This document shows positions 56,164 through 64,000 of a stretch of 64,000 bases of DNA, in pieces. Numbering within the stretch: position 1 is the first letter of the stretch; every line of letters starts with the position of its first letter. Both the position numbers and the translations under genes were made by a program. The stretch lies in contig AP025043.1 in NCBI GenBank assembly GCA_036186865.1, forward strand, positions 28,654,528 to 28,718,527, written 5' to 3'. The notes below the pieces were generated by a model that had not been told where the DNA came from, did not search any database, and saw only the letters and a program-made list of their open reading frames with translations. The stretch comes from Eustoma russellianum (Eukaryota > Streptophyta > Magnoliopsida > Gentianales > Gentianaceae).

Positions 56164-57344
56164 GAAACAAATGCAATCATATTTTGAACGCATTAGGTAT
56201 CGCAGCACACCGAAATTCGGTTTGTTGGACGATCAACATATTCTGATCAAGTTTGATAACCAGGACGATTATCAACGCTGCTTTCTGCGTCGTTCTTGGA
56301 CCCCGAATGGCTTTCACATGCATGTTACTAAATGGACATCTAATTTTGATCCTAAATATGATACACCTATAGTACCGGTTTGGATTTCCATTCGTGGCTT
56401 ACCATTGTTTCTTCATAATAAAGATGCTCTTTGAGATATTGCTCATATGATTGGTAAACCATTGCGCATAGATTCCGCCACCATGCAAGGGCCCTCTGTG
56501 GTCAGGCTTTGTGTTGAGGTGGATCTATCTAAAAATCAGCCCACCCGATTGCATATACAAGGGGGCAACATGAGTTTTATCCAACTGTAGAGTATGAGGA
56601 TGTTCTACAGTTTTGTTCTGAATGCCGTGTATTAGGACATGATGTTAAATCATGTGTCAAACTTGGCCCTTTACCTGATTTGGAAAAGCAGCAGGCTCCT
56701 CCAGTGTCTCGGACAACTAAGCAGCCTACGCGATGGACGCCAGAGAAGATGACCAAGCCTATGGCGGCTGCCTCCATTCAGTTAGTGCAACATGATGTTT
56801 TGCCTCAGAATCCAGAAGTTGCTACTGATTGCGTTTCCCAACCAATATTCATGGACCAAGATGGATAGGCTGCCGGGAAACTCCAACACTAAGCAGACTT
56901 GGACTCGCTTACAATTTCGGAAAAACAGGATCTACGAATTTTAGGATGCTCTCATGTATAAACTGACCATGCCGCTGATGATCCCTTGGTTGCTACTGTC
57001 TCCGACTATGAATTAGATAAGGATTCTAGTGCGAAATAATGCCAGACAATGGTTGATTTTACTTTGCTCTCTGATGCCGTGATGATTGAGTCTCTTCAAA
57101 GTGATCTAATGTCAATGATTCATCATACATGGATGCAGGATATGCAGGCTGCGGCAGCGGATATTTCAAGGGGTCCTAGTCTATCTATGGATGATACTGC
57201 TAACAGTTTTCCTTTAGGACCCCCAGTAATTCACACCCGCAAACCAAAGCGTACGAAATCTGAGATGTCTGCTCCTCCGCCATTGTCACGGGTAATGCGT
57301 TCTTCTGCAAGGTCTTCTTCAAGATTTTCGTCCTTTTCCTCTCA

Positions 57345-58913
57345 ATGAATTGTATGTTCTGGAATGTTGGTGGTTTACGGACTTCACTAGTCCGTTTGAA
57401 GAAGCTCATCAAACGACACAAGCTCGGTTTATTGGTTGTCATTGAGCCGAAGCAAAATGTTACTCAATTAGTTTGACATCAACTTAGGTTCTCTTTTTCG
57501 CACTCCCTTTCTACTTGCTGTGATAACATTTGGGTATTTTGGCAACACACCGTTTTGCGATTTCTGGATGTTTCACATGGAGAGCAACTTCCCATCTCTG
57601 TTTTTCACTTGCAGGCACACCGCATGTGATCACAGCCAGCCGGTGTATGGTATGCACTCAGTCACAGATCGCAGACATTTATCATTGGAACTTCAAACTC
57701 TCTATTCTCATCCTGCTCCTCTTTGGTTGATTGATGACGATTTTAATACATATCTTTCCGCCGATGAACATTTTGGAACATCTATGCCTCACATGTCTTC
57801 CCTCTAGGAGTTTGCAAATTTTGTTCAACATTGTGAATTGGTGGATTCACCATATGAAGGGAATCCTTATACATGGGTCGGTGGACGTTGTTTAGGTATA
57901 GTCAAGCGCCGGCTTCACCTGATCTTATGTTCTCAGACTCTCTATGATTGTTTTCCGATTCTTAAAGTTCAATATTTATCTCGGGTATCCTCTGATCATA
58001 CACTATTACTTCTTCAGAAGATACATTCCACTCCGGTGGGACCTAAATCCTTTAGTTTCCTCAATGTTTGGACGGAGCATCCGACCTTCATCGACTATGT
58101 TCGAGCTCAATGGTCATCCTACCCTATGATGGGTGGAACGCGAGGCATCTTTGATAAATTGCAGCGGCTGAAGAAGGATTTAAAACATTAGAACATTCAT
58201 GTTTTTGGTAATATATTTGATCATTTGGTAGCCGCAGAGCAAGATGTACACAGGCTTGAGTCCGCATATGACAGGCAGCCAACCCTGGATATGCGTGCCA
58301 AGTATCATGCTGCCCAGGCCGTGTACATTAAGGCTACCAATCAAGATCTTCATTTCTGAAAATAAAAAGCAAGGGTCAAGTGGTTAAAAGACGGGGATGC
58401 AAATAGCAAATACTTTAATAATATTGTCCATGATCGGTGGAGTCGGCAAACAATCACACGAATTCATACGACTATAGGTCTACTTTGTTCCTCAGAGACG
58501 GACATTCAAGCAGAAGCAGTTTCTTTTTATTCTCACCTATTTACGTCGGAACCTGTCACTGCATTTGATGAGTTCTTACATTATATTCCAGGTATGATCA
58601 CTCTTGAGATGAACATGACACTTATATGTATGCCTATTTTGGAGGAAACTAAGGTTGCGGTTTGGTCATTAGACCAGCATAGTGCCACGGGACCAGATGG
58701 TTTCAATGGTTATTTTTTCCGACATTGTTGGGATATTGTACAGCTAGATGTCTTTAAGGCAATCTATGAGTATTTCTTGGGGTTTTGAATTCTTCGTGCT
58801 ATGGGGAGTACTTTGATCACATTGATTCCAAAAATCCTATCTCCCACCACTTCTGTAGATTTTCGGCCAATCAGTCTATCGGATTTTCTATCGAAAGTGG
58901 GTACCCGGATCTT
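57345..58913 (+). pseudogene. L1c ORF2, endonuclease and start of reverse transcriptase
   Basis: Opens MNCMFWNVGGLRTSL, then LLVVIEPKQ, LWLIDDDFNTY (where GDFN is expected) and SSDHTLLLL. A linker follows (SFLNVWTEHPTFIDYV; VKWLKDGDANSKYF), then RT N-terminus ATGPDGFNGYFFRHCWD, LITLIPKI and DFRPISLSDFLSK. Stops at about 57475, 57807, 58191, 58360 and 58788 interrupt it. The solo LTR enters at 58914. Confidence 0.84.
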
Positions 58914-61458
58914 TGTTGAGAAAAAAGATTTGAGTGATTTACAAATACATGATTTAAATGTTACGTACTTACGAAATGCATGAATAAATTGTTACTTGAC
59001 ACGCTTGTGTGATAAACATGCTTTACATGTTTATATATAATGTTGTCGTACTAACAAGCCATGAAGCGTTAAAGCTTACATCATATCGCAAACATTTGTT
59101 GTCTTTATACTATTTTCAGGTGTCATAATTAATGAACTAAACTAGTTCATTAAATGACGACATATTTGGAGAGAGCTATATGGCAACAAATTGGAAATGA
59201 AAAGTCTCCTCATCCCCTTAATTCACACGCCATTTATATGTATAATGTATATATCCATATTTTTTAAAAGGTATTATATACTTATATTTCGACGTATGTC
59301 GACGTCAAACCCTTATATACACCTCATATTTATGAGTATATTCAGGTCTTATATCATATGATATAAGTCATGGTGACGTCAAAATTATAACGACATGTTA
59401 CAAGGTCATAAACCGAAATTTGTCGTATCGGGTGACTACTGAAACTTCACCGAAATGTCACGTACTTGCCATACAAAAATGGACAGCCTATATAAATCAA
59501 AAAAAACTTCAAAATTTCGTGGTCAACATGTTACTCTCAGAAACAAAGTCATACCATGTTGGCACACACAAATCAGCCACAATTTAGCCTAGATTTGTGG
59601 AGAATTCAAACTCAATTTTATTTTTACACATGAGACGTTTTTCATCAGCCATTATAGCTGAATATACACCTCATTTCATGTATATTATGTGTGACATAAT
59701 ATATATTACATGTGTAAGAGGTTTGAAATTAATTGGAGAAAAATCGCGTAGTAGACGAAAGTCGAAAATTCAGTTTTTACGAATGTACACACATGAAACG
59801 TTTTTGGCATAGAGATAACATGTATCTAGACACTTTTTACACATCCGAGACATGTTAAAGTGTTGACAAAGTTGACATAAAAATAGTTCAGCACATGTGC
59901 AGCCTATTTCACACGCCTAGTTCAGCATTTTTGGAGCCTAGGTGGAGCTTATTTGTCACTTTAATTGGTGGAGAATAAGCCACACATGATTGGTGTCATT
60001 GAAGAGGGCAACACACAAGGAAACAATTCAAAATACAACACATGCTGAAATTTCAGCACATGTTTGTTATGACCGAATTTTGGTGCATTTTTGTCTTCAA
60101 TTTTATTCCAAAATTGAAGGGGATTAAATTGTGATTATATGGTAATTATTCACCTTGATTTTGAGCACATGTCTCAGAATTTGTTGAAGAATTTACAGCT
60201 CATTTAAAGGATACCAAGGTGGATAAATGTTGGCCAATCAACAAGTAACAATAAGGCAAAGACAAGTCATCATTCCAATCATGTTGCACTAAGTAAGCAA
60301 GATAGTGTCATCTTTTACACAAGATAATATTCCAAAGACATTAAAGACAATTATCAAGGAAGAAAACACACCCTAGGGGGCAGCCAACACTTGATAAAAA
60401 GAAGAAGATGTGCAAGACAAGGCTAAACAACAATTCATATTCTTACTAGTGAAAGAAAACAAGACTACTCTCTTCTTCTTCCTTTCTTTCTCTTCTTATT
60501 AGTCGCAAGCCTATCATTCATATATTTCACAAATTATATAGGCTTTGATTATACCACCTCTACACATTCATTTCTTGTAAAAGGTGGATCAAAGTGTGAT
60601 CAAACCTTCATTCAATCAGTGGTGGTGTTCGTGTTTGGTTTGTTTGGTTGTTTTGATTGTAAAAAGGTGGAGTTAGTGTTAAATTCCAGTAACCCTCGTG
60701 GTAAGGTTTTTTTGTGTTTAGTGATAACCAAGGAAGGTGTCCTCAAAGACTGAAGTAGGTTGTTTTAACCGAATCAGCACAAAATTCTTGGTGTTCTTAC
60801 TTTTCAGCACTTTACTTTCAGTTTTCAGTTTTCTGCATCGATTTTATTGCAACGGTAAAGATAGCAAACAATTTTCAAAAATCATAAAATTTTGCAGAAA
60901 CATGGCCACATGTCCTAGTTTTCATTTATCACAAGCTTCATCTCATTTGGATAAGTATAAGCCAATCAAACGTTAATAGTTCTGAGACTAGTGTAATCTG
61001 ATTATCAGATTTGCAAAGGTTGAGAACATCAACGTGGTTGACATACTTCCCAAGGGAATTTTCAAAAACTGTTTTAAACCATTAAAATACACATCTTTAA
61101 GGTCAAACCATAAAATTTTCATATCATTTAGAGTTTTCAATTAATAGGAATAAAGTTTTCAATTTGGAGTACAGTTTCTGGCAGATTTGCACAATCTGAC
61201 CAAAAACGTATTAAGTCGTTATGCTTGGAATTTTAATTTGAAATTTTCGTGAGTTAATCATAACATCTGAGAGTACAGCTTCACCAAATTTTATAATTTT
61301 TGGAGGTCTAAAACTAGGTCATTTGAATAAATCAAATCAGGATCTGAAAATAGAAACTTTTTTCAGAAGTGAGCAATTTGGTCCAAAAAGTTTTAAGAAC
61401 CAAATGTTCCGCACTCACTATTCAACCCCCCTTCTATTAGTGCTATACATGTCCTACA
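58914..61458 (+). repeat. Diverged solo LTR of the S3 family in L1c
   Basis: 2545 bp from TGTTGAGAAAAAAG to GTCCTACA, flanked by perfect ATCTT (58909-58913 and 61459-61463). It is much more diverged from S3 than the L1b copy, yet keeps the 20-bp palindrome block (59325-59375), one ACATGCTGAAA-type palindrome (about 60040) and the terminal CACTATTCAACCCCCC motif. The stem GCCTAT/ATAGGC at about 60509-60543 keeps pairing despite loop changes. Confidence 0.9.
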
Positions 61459-63670
61459 ATCTTAACTACGAGATTGGCAACATTATTATCTGGCCTCATT
61501 TCGCATGAACAGGCTAGCTTTATACGTGGCCGTGATATTGCGGAACATATACTTCTTGCACAAGAAATGACCCAGTTATTGGATAAAAAAGTGCGTGGTG
61601 GAAATGTGATGATCAAGCTAGATATGATGAAAGCATTCGATCGTGTGAATTGGGCATTCTTAAAACAATTACTGACCAAAATGGGTTTTCATCATCGATT
61701 CCAGCAGCTAATCTTCAACCATTTGGAAGGTACATATATGTCTATTCTCATTAATGGTAAACCCGAGGATTTTTTCAACCCACCTGCGGTGTGAAACAAG
61801 GCGACCCTCTTTCACCGCTATTATTTATCTTAGCATCGGAAGCCTTTTCTCAAGGACTAAATACATGATTAAGGATGGTACACTTAAAGGTTTTTCGTAG
61901 GGCCGGACTCGACCGATCATTTCTCATCTCGCTTTTGCAGATGATTTATTAATATTTCTTAACGGCTCAGTGCATAATTTGATGCATTTTCGATCATTCT
62001 TGGATGCTTATCAGTCAGCTTCTGAGTAGCTGGTTAATTTTCACAAGAGTCATTTTATACATTCTTCGTATATACATCCAAGCATGTCTCGATAAATATT
62101 GCAAGCATTGAGCATGGCTGTGACCACTCTTCCTCTTAAATATCTCGGTGTTAATCTAGAAAAGGGGCGGATGAGACCAGTCTATAGCATGGATTTATTA
62201 AATCGTGTGGATAAGTGCCTTCTTGGTTGGCAGAATAAGTTTCTTTCGGCGACGGGTAAGTTAATTTTGATTAAGCATGTTCTTAGTGCTCTTTCATTTC
62301 ATACTCTTGCAGTTATCTCCCTGCCGAAGAGTATTATGCTTGCTATTTGCCACTGCATATGTTGGTTTTTTTTGGGGGACTTGGGCTGATGGAAATCGCC
62401 ATCATTGGGTAAACTATTCACACCAGTTGAAGAGGGCGGTCTTGGACTATGCCGTCTTGATGTTTTGACCTCCGCTTATTCAGCCAAGTCATGGTGGTCT
62501 TATCATCAGAAGCACTCTCTATGGGCAGATTTTTTGCATTCGAAATATGGCGGCTGCATGGATTATGTACCTCGCCTGACGGATTCTATCTGCTGGAAGC
62601 ATATTTGTGCGGCACATTCTACGTGCGTATCACAAGTGATGGTAACCCGGGCTCTTATGTGTGGAGGTTAACTGTACAAGGTGACTTTCCTTTACGTACT
62701 GCATACCACGTATCACGTTCGGCTGGGGTGAAGCTTTTCTCACAGCTTTATTTGGCACCGACTTCAGCAGCCAGTTATCCGAGTTTTTTTGTGGAAGTTA
62801 TATCACGGTGCATTACCAGTACAGGATAACCTACATCGGATAATGTTGGCCGGACCTGCTTTTTTCCCCCTTCTGTTGTACGGTCTCGGCATCTCTTGAT
62901 CATGTTTTTCTGTTGTGATCCTATACATCAAATATGGAACACTTATGCGGCTATATTGGATGGTCCGACGCCACATGCTAGTTTGTTGCGGATGTATTTA
63001 CTAGCTTGGTGGACATCAACTCGTGGCACCATATTCAAAGGATGTCTACGTATTGTCGCACCAGGTATCATTTTTTTGAAGCATTTGACGCACTTACACG
63101 TCGCTTGTTTTTGGGGATGAACGCTGGTCACTGACAAAGCTTCAAAAACTCATCTGGCATGACATCTATATCTGGTGTGAAGGTCAATCTGGCACCAAAC
63201 ATGCCTCAGCTGATCCTCATTTGGTTGCTCTCAGCCTCTCTCCTCGACTTCGTACTCAACGACCAACTGTTGTGAGATGGCTTGCACCGCCTTTTGGACG
63301 CTTTAAATTAAATGTTGATGCGGCACTTGGATCCTTCTGAGCTTCGGGTGGCGCGATGATCAAAGATTTAGCAGGCCAGTTCTGTAGCGGCATTAATTTT
63401 TATCTACCGGTCTCTTCTCCTTTTAAGTCAGAATTGCAGACAGCCACCTTGGCACTCATTTATTTTGCGCAGCGATTTCGCAATATTGATTTGGAGGTTG
63501 ACTCGCTTGGGGTTGTTGACTACATTCGCACGCATGCGGCAGCAATGCTATGTACTTTTCTACGACTGTGAAATGGTACTATCGCACACGTTCCTCGGTA
63601 GGCTAATATGGCTGCACATTTCTCGTCTCAGCATGGACAACTTCATCCCAGCTTCACTACATTTAAGATA
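61459..63670 (+). pseudogene. L1c ORF2, rest of reverse transcriptase, zf-RVT and RNase H
   Basis: Resumes with LLSGLISHEQASFIRGRDIA, then LDMMKAFDRVNWAFLKQLL (61620-61670), VKQGDPLSPLLFILAS in a shifted frame after 61785, and FADDLLIFLNG (about 61935). LPLKYLGVNLEKGRM, WWSYHQKHSLWADFLHSKYGG and an RNase H-like domain (RWLAPPFGRFKLNVDAALG, about 63275-63330; LEVDSLGVVDYI) follow. Stops and frame changes are common. The end is near 63670. Confidence 0.85.
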
Positions 63671-64000
63671 ACCGGTGACTTACCATCGATCATTACAGCT
63701 GCTATACGTGTGGATGCTATCACAGTCTACATGTGGCTGTAGTACAGGGCCTTTTGTCCTATGGCAATATTTTTTGGGACGTTGCCTGTATCATATCCTA
63801 ATACAGGAAACTCTTGTATTTACTGTTCCTAAGCTCTCTGTTGCTTCATTTGAGATGTGTAGTGTGTTGTTATCTGCTATGGCTCTTTTGTGTTAGTGGT
63901 TGCCTGTATTAGTGGATACAGGCAACATGAGTACTTATCTCTTGGCGTTAGGTTCATTCTCTTGTTCATTATGTGGTTTCTACGCTTACTCACTGCCACA
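63671..64000 (+). other. L1c 3' UTR, cut by window end
   Basis: No coding sense supported. Base composition is like the L1b 3' UTR. No poly(A) tract is reached. Confidence 0.5.

Larger units (their letters stand above)
55399..57348 (+). pseudogene. L1c ORF1 (DUF4283 and zinc knuckle), broken by plastid DNA
   Basis: Start at 55399 (MEMPPIAPPPKPTFADVL). A frame change near 55503 leads to GMPSITFSDEEVLRF and SLIGSFWNG, where plastid DNA begins (about 55594). After the insert the DUF4283 domain resumes at about 56164: LLDDQHILIKFD, RRSWTPNGFHMHVTKW, VPVWISIRGLPLF, VRLCVEVDLS, then YEDVLQFCSECRVLGHDVKSC (knuckle near 56590-56650). A Lys/Pro-rich tail and further stops (56434, 56588, 56868) follow; the last frame ends at 57346-57348 overlapping the ORF2 ATG. 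Confidence 0.83.
55193..64000 (+). mobile_element. LINE L1c (L1 type), with plastid insert and solo LTR
   Basis: A second plus-strand LINE directly after L1b, with the same domain order but clearly different sequence. It is interrupted by plastid DNA and an assembly gap (55594-56163) in ORF1 and by a solo LTR (58914-61458) in the RT. It runs to the window end, where the last ~300 bp look like 3' UTR. Confidence 0.85.

Overview
The window is nuclear DNA of a flowering plant, most likely a eudicot. The evidence is one host gene with seven coding exons and GT-AG introns, plant-type Copia, Ty3/gypsy and L1 elements, and a stray piece of plastid ndhG. I cannot name the species. About 90% of the sequence is transposon-derived, with insertions nested several layers deep. 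The only intact host protein I can support is the exosome subunit RRP42 (24218-26950, + strand).

Layout. 1-9722: a young Sirevirus-like Copia element on the - strand (called S1), with 1.4-kb LTRs, gag, pol and an accessory ORF after pol. Each LTR carries an array of palindromes. 9723-11735: non-coding, probably old LTR sequence. 11736-21916: an old gypsy element on the - strand, arranged as LTR-gag-LTR-gag-LTR. A Sirevirus-type solo LTR (11853-14390) sits in the first gypsy LTR, and the same Copia-type solo LTR sits in both gag copies with the same GTTGC target duplication. 21917-23222: ruins of a plant mobile domain (PMD) gene. 23223-27525: RRP42 with its flanks. 27526-31543: a Copia element (C4) lacking most of gag, with 215-bp LTRs and a GTTTG target duplication.

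32143-64000: a cluster of three L1-type LINEs: L1a on the - strand, then L1b and L1c on the + strand. Each is interrupted by the same Sirevirus LTR family. L1a holds a full but decayed element (S3, 33070-44256). L1b holds a solo LTR (49340-52398, duplication ATCTC). L1c holds a solo LTR (58914-61458, duplication ATCTT). L1c ORF1 also contains a nuclear plastid insertion (ndhG and its upstream spacer) that ends in a 10-N assembly gap flanked by a 156-bp near-identical repeat.

The least explained signal is in the Sirevirus LTRs. Three different LTR types each place a series of palindromes upstream of the (candidate) TATA box. The palindrome sequences differ between families, and within S1 the arms vary between units while staying complementary. 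Palindromic U3 motifs are known in maize Sireviruses, but these sequences are different. I found no bacterial-type system, no CRISPR array and no convincing RNA gene.
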